Source: Oceaniovalibus guishaninsula JLT2003
GTDB taxonomy: Bacteria > Pseudomonadota > Alphaproteobacteria > Rhodobacterales > Rhodobacteraceae
NCBI RefSeq assembly: GCF_000299575.1
Contig: NZ_AMGO01000036.1
Coordinates: forward strand, 124,001-188,000
Reading direction: 5' to 3'
DNA: 64,000 nt
Shown here piece by piece: positions 41,161 through 49,913 of this stretch. The notes under the pieces are model-generated. The model did no database searches, was not told the origin of the DNA, and worked only from the letters and a program-made list of their open reading frames with translations. The position numbers were made by a program, and so were the translations under genes. The number at the start of each line of letters is the position of its first letter. Position 1 is the stretch's first letter.

Positions 41161-41733
41161 TCAGGCGCGCGCGCGGCGGCGCAGGACGCCGAAGACCGCG
41201 ATGCCGCCCATCAGCAGCGGCAGACCGGCCGGCAGCGGCACGGCGGGAACCGGCGGCAGTTCTTCCGGCGGCGTCGCGACGAACAGGCTGAACGTGCCCG
41301 AGCTGGACGTGTTCTGCTGCGCGCCCGCGATGGTCAGGCGATAGCTGGAGGGGCTGGGATCGAACCCGCCGCCGGTGACGGTGCCGAGGCCGAAGATTTC
41401 ATAGGCCACGTTGTCGAGCGTGGAAACTTCGGTCGAGTCGATCTCGAACGTGAAGGCGCCGAAGGTGAAGGTCGTGCCGTCGTTCAGCGTGTTCGGCGCG
41501 GCAGCCGTCTGCAACGAGAACGAGGACGTGCCCATCATGATGCCGGCATAGTCGTCGGTGCCGGTCGAGAAGGACGGCGCGCCGATCGTGATGGTGTCGC
41601 CGATGTTGAACCGGGTGCCGTCATCGACCGTGTAGAGGCCAGCGGCGCTGAGCTGGCCGATCGTCGTGGCGGCCGAAGCGATCCCGGTGGTCGCCAGCAG
41701 CGCAACAGCCGCGATCTTGAGGTTCTGCAACAT
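41161..41733 (-). CDS. VPLPA-CTERM sorting-signal protein
   Basis: 190-residue exported protein of unknown function. It has a signal peptide ('MLQNLKIAAVALLATTGIASA', cut near residue 21), a Thr/Ser/Gly/Asp-rich beta-type body with many Thr-Phe-x repeats and no Cys, and a C-terminal sorting tag: 'VPLPAGLPLL' from residue 165, a short hydrophobic helix and the basic 'RRRARA' end. This tripartite tag is the VPLPA-CTERM class, known to be processed by an XrtD-type exosortase in Rhodobacterales. The start is set by the signal peptide. The AT-rich 160 bases upstream probably hold its promoter. Confidence 0.9.
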   Translation of the reverse strand: MLQNLKIAAVALLATTGIASAATTIGQLSAAGLYTVDDGTRFNIGDTITIGAPSFSTGTDDYAGIMMGTSSFSLQTAAAPNTLNDGTTFTFGAFTFEIDSTEVSTLDNVAYEIFGLGTVTGGGFDPSPSSYRLTIAGAQQNTSSSGTFSLFVATPPEELPPVPAVPLPAGLPLLMGGIAVFGVLRRRARA

Positions 41734-41893
41734 GTTCAAACTATCCCTTTTTTTCCGTTTAGCCAAACGAGACGCCCAGCCTGTTGGTGATGATCTACAC
41801 GACGCCTGTCGACCGATCAACCGCTAACGAATGATTTTCCAAAAAGTTTCAAAGCTTTGCGTTGACAATACCTTAGCAGGGCGCTTATTGTCT

Positions 41894-43063
41894 TCAGGGC
41901 GTTGCAGCGGCCTTGCCTTCCGGCTCCTCTGCGGGGCCGGTATCGACCTCGATCCGCGACGACCCCAGGAAGTTCCCGAGCGTCTGCCAGCCTTCGACGT
42001 TGTCGCAGATGACCTTGACGATGACGAGGAACGGCACCGCCATCAGCGCGCCGGCGATGCCCCACATCCAGCCCCAGAAGACAACGGTGATGAAGACCGA
42101 CACCGTGTTCATCTCCAGCCGCCGGCCGAGGATGGTGGGCGTGACGATCTGCCCCTCGACCGCGGTCGCGGTCAGATAGAGCGCGGGCGCCAGCGCCGCC
42201 TGCGACAATTGGTCGAAGCTGAGGATGGCATAGGCGCCCACCAGCAGGGTGCCCGCGACGGCGCCGAGAAACGGCAGGAAGTTCAGGATGAAGGCGACGA
42301 AGCCCCAGATATAGCCGTTGGGCAGGCCGATCAGCGTCATCAGCGTTCCGATGACGATGCCGAGGCCCGCATTGATGGCGGTGATCGTCAGCAGATAGCG
42401 CGAGATCGCCTTTTCCACACCGTAGACGATGCGCAGCGCGCGCTTCTTCTCGCTCATCTTCGGGAACGTCTCGACCAGCTTGACATAGAACATCTCGCCC
42501 GAGGCCAGAAGGAACAGCGCCAGCACCAGCGCCACGGCGACGGTGGTGCCGATGCTGGCGGCGTTGCTGACGGCCGAGCTGAGGATGCCGGGCTGCTGGA
42601 TGGCGACCTTCTGGACGCCACCACCCGTCTGCTCGGCGATCTCGCCCACCTCCTCGGACGCTTCGCGGACCTTTTCGACCGACCGGAAGATGCCCTCGAG
42701 CTTTTGCCGCAGAACGTCGCCCATTTCGGGGGCCTCGGCGATCCAGTTGCTGACCGGGCCGCTCATGGCGTAGCCGCCGAAGGCCAGCGCGGTGGCCAGC
42801 GACACGATGAGGCCCGCGGCGGTCAGCGGGGCGGGGATGCCGATGCGGCCCGCGCCGCGCACCACGGGGCTGAGCGTCAGCGCAAGCATGGTGCCGAGGA
42901 TGATGGGAAGAAGAACGTCCTTGGCGAAGAAGCATGTGATGACGAGGCCCAGAAGCAGCGTCGCCACCAGCAGGCGACGGACGCGCCGCACCTCGCGCGC
43001 GATGTCGGCGGCGGGCCGAAGCTGGGGGGTGCCGGTCGCCGCTTCGCCTGCCTCAGCCTTCAT
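41894..43063 (-). CDS. AI-2E family transporter (permease)
   Basis: 389-residue inner-membrane protein of the PF01594 family (YdiK/PerM/TqsA-like). About eight transmembrane segments are visible: two near 35-75, one near 85-105, then after a long periplasmic/cytoplasmic helical stretch (about 115-180) several between 190 and 350. 'GLPNGYIWGFVAFILNFLPFLGAVAG' (in parts) is the family hallmark. The ligand is unknown; despite the family name, members also transport ions or other small molecules. The frame extends upstream to 43207 into Arg/Pro-rich shadow sequence; ATG 43063 is chosen. dapB ends 83 bases upstream on the same strand. Confidence 0.93.
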   Translation of the reverse strand: MKAEAGEAATGTPQLRPAADIAREVRRVRRLLVATLLLGLVITCFFAKDVLLPIILGTMLALTLSPVVRGAGRIGIPAPLTAAGLIVSLATALAFGGYAMSGPVSNWIAEAPEMGDVLRQKLEGIFRSVEKVREASEEVGEIAEQTGGGVQKVAIQQPGILSSAVSNAASIGTTVAVALVLALFLLASGEMFYVKLVETFPKMSEKKRALRIVYGVEKAISRYLLTITAINAGLGIVIGTLMTLIGLPNGYIWGFVAFILNFLPFLGAVAGTLLVGAYAILSFDQLSQAALAPALYLTATAVEGQIVTPTILGRRLEMNTVSVFITVVFWGWMWGIAGALMAVPFLVIVKVICDNVEGWQTLGNFLGSSRIEVDTGPAEEPEGKAAATP

Positions 43064-43146
43064 GTCCCGTATGCCCCCAGGCGGCCCCCGGCGACCGCGA
43101 TCTGCCGTAACGCGGCAGCGGCGCGGCGGTTCCGGTCGGGGTGCCG

Positions 43147-43947
43147 TCAGGTCAGGCCCAGCACGTCGGTCATCGCGTAGTGGCCGGGCGCGCGGCCTGC
43201 GGTCCAATGCGCGGCCCGGAGCGCGCCGCGCGCGAACAGCGCGCGGTCGGTGGCGACGTGGCGCAGGGTCAGAACCTCGCCCGGACCGGCGAAGATCACG
43301 TCGTGTTCGCCGACGATGTCGCCGCCGCGAACGCTGGCGAAGCCGATATGGCCGGGGGCGCGCGCGCCGGTGATGCCGTCGCGGCCCCGGTCGGAATGGC
43401 CGGCCAGATCGACGCCGCGCCCGTCGGCGGCCGCCTGCCCCAGCATCAGCGCGGTGCCCGAGGGCGCATCGACCTTGCGGCGGTGATGCGCCTCGACCAC
43501 CTCGATGTCGTAATCGTCGCCCAGGGTGGCCGCGACCCGGCGCACCAGCGCCGTCAGCAGGTTGACCCCGAGGCTCATGTTGCCGGCGCGCACGACGGGG
43601 ATGCGCCGGGCGGCGGCGTCGATGACGGCGATGTCGTCGTCCGACAGACCGGTGGTGCCGACGATATGCGCCGCGCCGGCCTGCGCCGCGGCGGCGGAAA
43701 GGGTCAGCGTGGCGGCGGGGGCGGTGAAGTCGATGACGGCATCGGCGTCGCGCAGGGCGGCGGCCAGATCGTCGGTCACGGGAATGCCCCGAGGCGCGCC
43801 GCCCAGCGCCGCGCCCAGATCGCGGCCGATCCAGTCATGGCCTTCGCGTTCGGTGGCCGCGACGATGCGCGCGGACGGATCGTCCGACGCGGCGGCGACC
43901 AGCATCCGGCCCATTCGCCCCGAAACGCCGGCGATGACGAGTTTCAT
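43147..43947 (-). CDS. dapB: 4-Hydroxy-tetrahydrodipicolinate reductase
   Basis: NAD(P)H-dependent step of the diaminopimelate/lysine pathway, supplying peptidoglycan and lysine. The 266 residues start with the Rossmann motif '[11 protein letters not shown]' (residues 4-14), have '[10 protein letters not shown]' near 70-79, 'GTTGLSD' near 97, and the active-site '[15 protein letters not shown]' near 149-163. A strong GGAGGGG precedes the ATG; the 18-codon longer frame is rejected. It is divergent from rbfA (97 bases). Confidence 0.96.
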   Translation of the reverse strand: MKLVIAGVSGRMGRMLVAAASDDPSARIVAATEREGHDWIGRDLGAALGGAPRGIPVTDDLAAALRDADAVIDFTAPAATLTLSAAAAQAGAAHIVGTTGLSDDDIAVIDAAARRIPVVRAGNMSLGVNLLTALVRRVAATLGDDYDIEVVEAHHRRKVDAPSGTALMLGQAAADGRGVDLAGHSDRGRDGITGARAPGHIGFASVRGGDIVGEHDVIFAGPGEVLTLRHVATDRALFARGALRAAHWTAGRAPGHYAMTDVLGLT

Positions 43948-44044
43948 GGCCCCTCCTGCCCCTTGCCGGACGCTGCTAGCGCCCCGGCCCGGCTCACGCA
44001 ACGGTGCGGTTGCGTCGGGCGGGCCTGCGGCCTATCCCGTCGCC

Positions 44045-44455
44045 ATGGCAAGATCGCGCTTTTCCGAAGGGTCCGGCCCGTCGCAGCGGCAGTTGCGCGT
44101 GGGCGAACTGATCCGCCGCACGCTGTCGGACGTGCTGAACCGGGGCGACATTCACGACCCCGAACTGAACGCGCTGTCGATCACCGTCAGCGAGGTGCGC
44201 GCGTCGCCCGACCTGAAGATCGCCACGGCCTATGTGCTGCCGCTGGGCGGCGGCCACCGGACCGAGGCCATCGCCGCGCTGAAGCGGAACAAGCACGAAT
44301 TGCGGCGCGCGGTCTCCAGGGAGATGACGCTGAAATACGCGCCCGACCTGCGGTTCCTGATCGACGACACGTTCGACCGGATGGACCGCACGCGCGAATT
44401 GTTCGCCCGCGACGAGGTGCGGCGCGACTTGAATACCGGCGACGCGGAGGAATGA
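44045..44455 (+). CDS. rbfA: Ribosome-binding factor A
   Basis: KH-fold assembly factor for the 30S subunit, needed for 16S 5' maturation and cold growth. The 136-residue protein has the family segments '[16 protein letters not shown]' (residues 15-30), '[22 protein letters not shown]' (in parts, 48-69) and '[14 protein letters not shown]' near 99-112. It starts the rbfA-truB-rpsO-pnp cluster; infB, its usual upstream partner in enterics, is not here. Its stop overlaps the next gene's start. Confidence 0.95.
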   Translation: MARSRFSEGSGPSQRQLRVGELIRRTLSDVLNRGDIHDPELNALSITVSEVRASPDLKIATAYVLPLGGGHRTEAIAALKRNKHELRRAVSREMTLKYAPDLRFLIDDTFDRMDRTRELFARDEVRRDLNTGDAEE

Positions 44456-45201
44456 TGCGCGGGCTGCTTGCGCTTGTGCTGGGCGCTTGGGTCGCGCTGC
44501 CCGCCGCCGCCGATCCTTGCGAGAGCGTCGCGTTCGACGGGGCGGATTTCACGGTGTGCCGCATCGACGTCGCGCGGGACGATCTGCGGCTGTTCCGGGC
44601 GGATGCGGACGGCAACCCCTATGGCAGCTTCCGCGCCCTGGACCGGGCGCTGGCGCAGCGCGGCGAAAGGCTGGGCGTGGCGATGAACGGGGGGATGTAT
44701 CACCCCGACCGCGCGCCGGTGGGGCTGTATGTCGAGGATCACGTCGAGGGGGCGGGCATCGTCACCCGCGAGGGGCCGGGCAATTTCGGGCTGCTGCCCA
44801 ACGGCGTCTTCTGCGTGCAGCAGGGCCGCGCGGCGGTGATCGAAAGCCGCGCCTTCGCCGCCGATCCGCCTGACTGCGCCTATGCGACGCAATCGGGACC
44901 GATGCTGGTGCTGGGGGGCGCGCTGCATCCCCGGTTCCTGGAGGACGGCACGTCGCTTTACCGTCGCAACGGGGTGGGGGTCAGCGCGGATGGCAGCACG
45001 GTCTATCTGGCGATCTCGGACGAGCCGGTGAATTTCCACCATTTCGCGCGGCTGTTCCGCGACGCGCTGGACGTGCCCGACGCGCTGTTTCTGGACGGCA
45101 ATATCTCGCGCCTCTATTCGCGGGGGGACGGGCGGCATGACGGCGGCTGGCCGATGGGGCCGATCCTGGGCACGGTCGAGCCGCTGGACGGCGCGGGCTG
45201 A
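44455..45201 (+). CDS. Secreted phosphodiester glycosidase (NAGPA-like) family protein
   Basis: 248-residue protein with a signal peptide ('[17 protein letters not shown]', cut near residue 20) and the NAGPA/exopolysaccharide-related glycosidase pattern (PF09992): '[23 protein letters not shown]' (in parts, near 78-100), 'ATQSGPMLV' near 143, '[11 protein letters not shown]' near 168-178 and '[10 protein letters not shown]' near 213. Members cleave phosphodiester-linked sugars; the substrate here is unknown. Two tandem ATGs (44452, 44455) overlap the rbfA stop; GGAGG favours the second. Its stop overlaps truB, so a secreted enzyme is translationally locked between two RNA genes. Confidence 0.9.
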   Translation: MRGLLALVLGAWVALPAAADPCESVAFDGADFTVCRIDVARDDLRLFRADADGNPYGSFRALDRALAQRGERLGVAMNGGMYHPDRAPVGLYVEDHVEGAGIVTREGPGNFGLLPNGVFCVQQGRAAVIESRAFAADPPDCAYATQSGPMLVLGGALHPRFLEDGTSLYRRNGVGVSADGSTVYLAISDEPVNFHHFARLFRDALDVPDALFLDGNISRLYSRGDGRHDGGWPMGPILGTVEPLDGAG

Positions 45202-46106
45202 TGGGGCGGCGCAAGGGGCGCGATCTGTCGGGCTGGCTGATCGTGGACAAGCCCGCGGGGCCGACATCGACCGACGTGGTGAACAAGGTGCGCTGGGCGC
45301 TGGAGGCGCGCAAGGCGGGCCATGCGGGCACGCTGGACCCGGCGGCGACGGGGCTGCTGGCGGTGGCCCTGGGCGAGGCGACGAAGGTGATCCCTTACGT
45401 CACCGATGCGCTGAAATGCTATGAGTTCACGGTGCGCTGGGGGGCGGCGACCGATACCGACGACGCCGAGGGCGCGGTGATCGAGACATCCGGGCGACGG
45501 CCCGACGCGCCGGGGATCGCCGCCGCGCTGCCGGCGCTGACGGGCGACATCCGGCAGGTGCCGCCGCAATATTCCGCCGTCAGGATCGCGGGCGAGCGGG
45601 CCTATGACATGGCGCGCGAGGGGCGCGCGGCCGACATCGCGGCGCGCGATCTGCATGTGGCCGAACTGGCGCTTCTGGGCTGCGACGGGCCGGATCTGGC
45701 GCGGCTGCGGATGGTCTGCGGCAAAGGCGGCTATGTGCGGGCCATCGCGCGCGATCTGGGGCGGATGATGGGATGCCTCGGCCATGTGCAAAGCCTGCGG
45801 CGGGTCTGGTCGGGGCCGTTCGACCTGGACCGCGCGGTGACGCTGGATACGGTGCAGGCCGAGGCGCGGACGGACGCGCTGGACGCGCGGCTGCTGCCGG
45901 TCGAGGCGGGGCTGGCGAAGCTGGGGCGCGTCACCGTCACCGCGCCGGCCGCCGAGCGGCTGCGCAACGGCAACCCCGCCGAGGTGCTGACCAGCGAGGT
46001 CGATTACGGCGACACGGCCTGGGCGTCGGCGCAGGGCCGCGCCGTCGCCATCGGCGCCTATCGCGCGGGCGTGCTGCACCCCGCCCGCGTGCTGCTGCAC
46101 CGATGA
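45201..46106 (+). CDS. truB: tRNA pseudouridine55 synthase
   Basis: Converts U55 to pseudouridine in the T-loop of tRNAs. The 301 residues show the catalytic Asp46 in '[11 protein letters not shown]', preceded by '[14 protein letters not shown]' (15-28), and the '[16 protein letters not shown]' region near 205-220. A C-terminal extension with beta strands resembles PUA-related TruB tails. Start and upstream stop share bases (TGATG), and the stop overlaps the DUF1643 gene. Confidence 0.96.
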   Translation: MGRRKGRDLSGWLIVDKPAGPTSTDVVNKVRWALEARKAGHAGTLDPAATGLLAVALGEATKVIPYVTDALKCYEFTVRWGAATDTDDAEGAVIETSGRRPDAPGIAAALPALTGDIRQVPPQYSAVRIAGERAYDMAREGRAADIAARDLHVAELALLGCDGPDLARLRMVCGKGGYVRAIARDLGRMMGCLGHVQSLRRVWSGPFDLDRAVTLDTVQAEARTDALDARLLPVEAGLAKLGRVTVTAPAAERLRNGNPAEVLTSEVDYGDTAWASAQGRAVAIGAYRAGVLHPARVLLHR

Positions 46107-46609
46107 TCGAGCGGCACGCGCTGAAGGGCGACGCGGAAAGCCGCGCGGTCTATTCCCCCTGCGAGCGGTATCGCTATGAGCTGACGCGGGTCTGGGACGC
46201 GGATGGTGGGCGGGTGCTGTTCGTGATGCTGAACCCCTCGACCGCGACCGAAGCGCAGAACGATCCGTCGGTCGAACGGTGCGAAAGGCGGGCGCGGGCG
46301 CTGGGCTTCGGCGCGTTCCGGGTCTGCAACATATTCGCCTGGCGCGACACCGATCCGCGCGCTTTGCGCCGCACGCCCGATCCGGTCGGCCCTGGTAACG
46401 ACGCGGCCATCGTCGCGGGGTGCGGCTGGGCGGATGCGGCGATCTGCGCCTGGGGCACGCATGGCGCCTATCTGGATCGCGGTCGGGACGTGCTGGCGCT
46501 GATGCGGGGCACCGGCCAGCCGCTGTCGCATCTGGGACTGACGCAAGGCGGTCATCCGCGCCACCCGCTTTACATCCCCTACGCCCAGCAGCCCGAGCCG
46601 TGGGTCTGA
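46103..46609 (+). CDS. DUF1643 protein
   Basis: 168-residue soluble protein of the DUF1643 family. '[26 protein letters not shown]' (in parts, near 39-64), '[12 protein letters not shown]' near 73-84 and 'HPLYIPY' near the end are the family hallmarks. Members resemble nucleobase-binding or glycosylase-like folds, but no activity is established. Its ATG overlaps the truB stop (ATGA), so it is part of the translation cluster. The conserved Asn-Pro-Ser-Thr loop is intact. Confidence 0.92.
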   Translation: MIERHALKGDAESRAVYSPCERYRYELTRVWDADGGRVLFVMLNPSTATEAQNDPSVERCERRARALGFGAFRVCNIFAWRDTDPRALRRTPDPVGPGNDAAIVAGCGWADAAICAWGTHGAYLDRGRDVLALMRGTGQPLSHLGLTQGGHPRHPLYIPYAQQPEPWV

Positions 46610-46625
46610 CGGTTCCGGCGGGGGC

Positions 46626-46654
46626 TTTTCATCGTCCGCACGATCCCCTATAGG
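46626..46654 (+). promoter_or_regulatory. Candidate promoter of rpsO
   Basis: TTTTCA and TATAGG separated by 17 bases, about 93 bases before the rpsO ATG. Both boxes match only partly; listed because rpsO is normally transcribed from its own promoter. Confidence 0.3.
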
Positions 46655-46747
46655 CGCGCATCCGGCCCGGTGCCGGAAAACGGGCCTGCGCTGGACGACA
46701 TCCCGGCCTGCGCCGTCATCGCAACCCTGACCACAAGGAGATCCCCG

Positions 46748-47017
46748 ATGTCGATCACCGCCGAAGAAAAGACCCGTTTGATGAAGGAATTCGCCACCAA
46801 GGAAGGCGATACCGGATCCCCCGAGGTGCAGGTCGCGATCCTGACCAGCCGCATCTCGACCCTGACCGAGCACTTCAAGACGCACAAGAAGGACAACCAT
46901 TCGCGCCGCGGCCTGCTGAAGCTGGTGGCGCTGCGCCGCAAGCTGCTGGACTACACCAAGGCCCGCGACGAGGCGCGCTATCAGGATCTGATCAAGCGGC
47001 TGGGCATCCGGCGCTGA
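46748..47017 (+). CDS. rpsO: Ribosomal protein uS15
   Basis: 89-residue primary 16S rRNA-binding protein of the 30S platform. The sequence '[20 protein letters not shown]' opens a full-length S15, with '[14 protein letters not shown]' near 22-35, '[19 protein letters not shown]' near 46-64 and '[12 protein letters not shown]' at the end. AAGGAG lies 7 bases upstream of the ATG. A terminator hairpin follows at 47043. In E. coli S15 represses its own translation through a leader pseudoknot; a 90-base leader is available here but no pseudoknot was verified. Confidence 0.98.
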   Translation: MSITAEEKTRLMKEFATKEGDTGSPEVQVAILTSRISTLTEHFKTHKKDNHSRRGLLKLVALRRKLLDYTKARDEARYQDLIKRLGIRR

Positions 47018-47042
47018 ACCGACGGCACCCTGCGACCGCATG

Positions 47043-47068
47043 ACGCCCGCCATCGCGCGGGCGTTTTC
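47043..47068 (+). terminator. Intrinsic terminator of rpsO
   Basis: Perfect 8-base stem ACGCCCGC / GCGGGCGT with a CATCGC loop, followed by TTTTC, 25 bases after the rpsO stop. Partial read-through into pnp is usual for this gene pair. Confidence 0.75.
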
Positions 47069-47162
47069 GTGCCGGCCTTCCCACATGGACACAAACCGTG
47101 TAAGGCGCGGCAATCTGCGACGTGACGCTTCGCCCCGGCGTCGTGCGATAGGACCAGGGGCC

Positions 47163-47180
47163 GGCGGCAATGGGGCCGCC
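47163..47180 (+). promoter_or_regulatory. Hairpin in the pnp leader
   Basis: GGCGGC and GCCGCC form a 6-base stem with a 6-base loop 50 bases before the pnp ATG. In E. coli a leader hairpin cut by RNase III mediates pnp autoregulation; this could be an analogue, by position only. Confidence 0.3.
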
Positions 47181-47230
47181 ATGAAACGGGACTGCCGGAC
47201 CGCCGGACAGATCCCAGATGGGATACGACA

Positions 47231-49363
47231 ATGTTCAACGAAACCAGGAAATCGATCCAGTGGGGCGAGGAAACGCTGACGCTGGAAACGGGCAAGGTCG
47301 CCCGCCAGGCCGATGGCAGCGTCATCGCCACCCTGGGCGAGACCAGCGTGATGGCCAACGTCACCTTCGCCAAGACGCAGAAGCCGGGGCAGGACTTCTT
47401 CCCGCTGACCGTGCATTACAACGAGAAATACTATGCCGCGGGCAAGGTGCCGGGCGGCTTTTTCAAGCGCGAGGCGCGTCCGACCGAGAAGGAGACGCTG
47501 ACCTCGCGGCTGATCGACCGGCCGATCCGTCCGTTGTTCGTGCCCGGCTTCAAGAACGAGGTTCTGGTCATCTGCACGGTGCTGAGCCACGATCTGGTCA
47601 ACGATCCCGACATCGTGGCGATGATCGCCGCGTCGGCGGCGCTGACGCTGTCGGGCGCGCCGTTCATGGGACCGATCGCCGGCTGCCGCGTGGGTTACGA
47701 GGGCGGCGAATACGTCCTGAATCCCGACCTGGAGGACATGCACAACCTCAAGACCAAGCCCGAGCAGCGGCTGGACCTTGTGGTCGCGGGCACCAAGGAC
47801 GCGGTGATGATGGTCGAATCGGAAGCCTATGAGCTGTCCGAGGCCGAGATGCTGGGCGCGGTGAACTTCGCGCACCAGCAGATTCAGCCGGTGATCGACC
47901 TGATCATCGACCTGGCCGAGGAAGCCGCGAAAGAACCGTTCGATTTCGAGCCGGCCGATTATTCCGCGCTTTACGACGCGGTGAAGCAGGCGGGCGAGCA
48001 GAAGATGCGCGCGGCCTTCGCCATCACCGACAAGCAGGAGCGCACGACCGCCATTTCCGACGCGCGCCAGGCCATTATCGACGGCCTGACGGACGAGCAG
48101 AAGGCGGACGAGAACCTGGGTTCGGCGCTGAAGAAGCTGGAATCGTCGGTTCTGCGCGGCGATGTGGTGAAGTCGGGCAAGCGCATCGACGGACGCCGCA
48201 CCGACGAGGTGCGTCCGATCGTGGCCGAGACCGGGCTGCTGCCGCGCACGCACGGATCGGCCCTGTTCACGCGCGGCGAGACGCAGGCGTTGGCCGTGAC
48301 CACGCTGGGCACCGGCGACGACGAGCAGATGATCGACGCGTTGCAGGGCACCTACAAGTCCAACTTCCTGCTGCACTACAACTTCCCCCCCTATTCGGTG
48401 GGCGAGGTCGGACGCTTCGGCCCTCCGGGCCGGCGCGAGATCGGGCACGGCAAGCTGGCCTGGCGGGCCTTGCAGGCGGTGCTGCCGGCGGCGACGGATT
48501 TCCCCTATACGATCCGCGTCGTGTCCGAGATCACGGAATCGAACGGATCGTCGTCGATGGCGTCGGTCTGCGGCGGATCGCTGTCGATGATGGATGCGGG
48601 CGTGCCGCTGAAGGCCCCCGTGGCCGGCGTCGCGATGGGCCTGATCCTTGAGGATGACGGCGAATACGCCATCCTGACGGACATCCTGGGCGACGAGGAT
48701 CATCTGGGCGACATGGACTTCAAGGTGGCTGGCACCGAGAAGGGCATCACGTCGCTGCAAATGGACATCAAGGTGGCGGGCATCACGTCCGAGATCATGG
48801 AAAAGGCGCTGGATCAGGCCAAGGCCGGGCGTCTGCACATCCTGGGCGAGATGAACAAGGCGCTGTCCGAAGCCGGATCGTTCAGCCAGCACGCGCCCAA
48901 GATCGAAACGATGCAGATCCCCACCGACAAGATCCGCGAAGTCATCGGATCGGGCGGCAAGGTCATCCGCGAGATCGTCGAGACATCGGGCGCCAAGGTG
49001 GACATCAACGACGACGGGGTCATCAAGATCGCTTCGTCCTCGGCCGATGCGATCCAGCGGGCCCATGACATGATCCATTCCATCGTGGCCGAGCCGGAGG
49101 CCGGCAAGGTCTATAAGGGCACGGTGGTGAAGATCGTCGATTTCGGCGCCTTCGTGAACTTCTTCGGCAAGCGCGACGGTCTGGTCCATGTCAGCCAGAT
49201 CGACGAGAAGCGCCTGAACCATCCGTCGGATGCGCTGAAGGAAGGCCAAGAAGTCTGGGTCAAGCTGCTGGGCTTCGACGATCGCGGCAAGGTGCGGCTG
49301 GCCATGAAGATGGTCGATCAGGAGACCGGACAGGAAAAGACCGCCGAGGAAGCGGCCGAATAA
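47231..49363 (+). CDS. pnp: Polyribonucleotide nucleotidyltransferase (PNPase)
   Basis: Phosphorolytic 3'-5' exoribonuclease of the RNA degradosome. The 710 residues comprise two RNase PH domains (about 1-210 and 310-540), the intervening helical domain, a KH domain ('[15 protein letters not shown]' near 565-579) and an S1 domain ('[18 protein letters not shown]' near 624-641). '[18 protein letters not shown]' (in parts, near 437-454) holds the second-domain active-site region. The start has only a weak RBS in the leader. rpsO lies upstream and a clear terminator downstream. Confidence 0.98.
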   Translation: MFNETRKSIQWGEETLTLETGKVARQADGSVIATLGETSVMANVTFAKTQKPGQDFFPLTVHYNEKYYAAGKVPGGFFKREARPTEKETLTSRLIDRPIRPLFVPGFKNEVLVICTVLSHDLVNDPDIVAMIAASAALTLSGAPFMGPIAGCRVGYEGGEYVLNPDLEDMHNLKTKPEQRLDLVVAGTKDAVMMVESEAYELSEAEMLGAVNFAHQQIQPVIDLIIDLAEEAAKEPFDFEPADYSALYDAVKQAGEQKMRAAFAITDKQERTTAISDARQAIIDGLTDEQKADENLGSALKKLESSVLRGDVVKSGKRIDGRRTDEVRPIVAETGLLPRTHGSALFTRGETQALAVTTLGTGDDEQMIDALQGTYKSNFLLHYNFPPYSVGEVGRFGPPGRREIGHGKLAWRALQAVLPAATDFPYTIRVVSEITESNGSSSMASVCGGSLSMMDAGVPLKAPVAGVAMGLILEDDGEYAILTDILGDEDHLGDMDFKVAGTEKGITSLQMDIKVAGITSEIMEKALDQAKAGRLHILGEMNKALSEAGSFSQHAPKIETMQIPTDKIREVIGSGGKVIREIVETSGAKVDINDDGVIKIASSSADAIQRAHDMIHSIVAEPEAGKVYKGTVVKIVDFGAFVNFFGKRDGLVHVSQIDEKRLNHPSDALKEGQEVWVKLLGFDDRGKVRLAMKMVDQETGQEKTAEEAAE

Positions 49364-49390
49364 GGCCCCTGCCCTTCGGCGCGAATGACG

Positions 49391-49418
49391 AACCCCGGCA
49401 GCGATGCCGGGGTTTTTT
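49391..49418 (+). terminator. Intrinsic terminator of pnp
   Basis: A 9-base stem (AACCCCGGC / GCCGGGGTT) with an AGCGAT loop and a run of six T, 27 bases after the pnp stop. Textbook rho-independent signal, and possibly also usable by the convergent SH3 gene, because A-rich sequence precedes the stem only weakly. Confidence 0.9.
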
Positions 49419-49429
49419 CGTATGCGCGG

Positions 49430-49771
49430 TCAGGGGACGAAGTCGCCCAGCCAGTTGCCATGCGCCCAGCCAAGCCGGTTGCCCGGACCGAAGCTGATCG
49501 CGTACCAGGCGCCGCGCTTGTCGTAGATGCCGACGCGGTCGCCGTTATGGACCGCGCCGATCTGGGGATAGTCGGATCCCGGCCCGGTCCTGACGGCCAG
49601 AAACCCGTCGCCCTGCGGGTCCAGACCCATCACCCGCGCCACGCCGAAACACGCGGCTTCGGCATCGGGCGGGCAGTAGGTATCGAAGGGAACGGCAGGC
49701 TGCTGGGCGGCGGCGGCCCCCGGCAGGGCCAGAAATGCGATGGGGACGATGCGCGACAGGAACGGGTGCAT
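49430..49771 (-). CDS. Secreted bacterial SH3-domain protein
   Basis: 113-residue protein: signal peptide ('FLSRIVPIAFLALPGAAAAQ', cut near residue 22), a short Cys-containing linker (Cys33 and Cys41), then one SH3_3 domain from 'FLAVRTGPGSDYPQIGAVHNGD' (in parts, near residue 57) to 'GWAHGNWL' near 101-108. Such domains bind peptidoglycan or other envelope ligands. GAGG precedes the ATG by 7 bases. It is divergent from the esterase gene across 142 bases. Confidence 0.9.
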   Translation of the reverse strand: MHPFLSRIVPIAFLALPGAAAAQQPAVPFDTYCPPDAEAACFGVARVMGLDPQGDGFLAVRTGPGSDYPQIGAVHNGDRVGIYDKRGAWYAISFGPGNRLGWAHGNWLGDFVP

Positions 49772-49913
49772 GGGAAACCTCGCTTGGTAGGAATGTGCCC
49801 CACGATACGACGGTTCCCTAGCGTCAACAACATCGCGATGCGGGCGGCAAATGGGTTTGGCGCAGGCGTCTTTATCGGGCAGGATGGGACAGGTTCATTC
49901 GGGGGGAGCGAAC

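Noticed and set aside
46058-49249. 1063-codon minus-strand frame across rpsO and pnp
   Set aside because: Runs antisense through well-defined essential genes and a terminator; a high-GC artefact.
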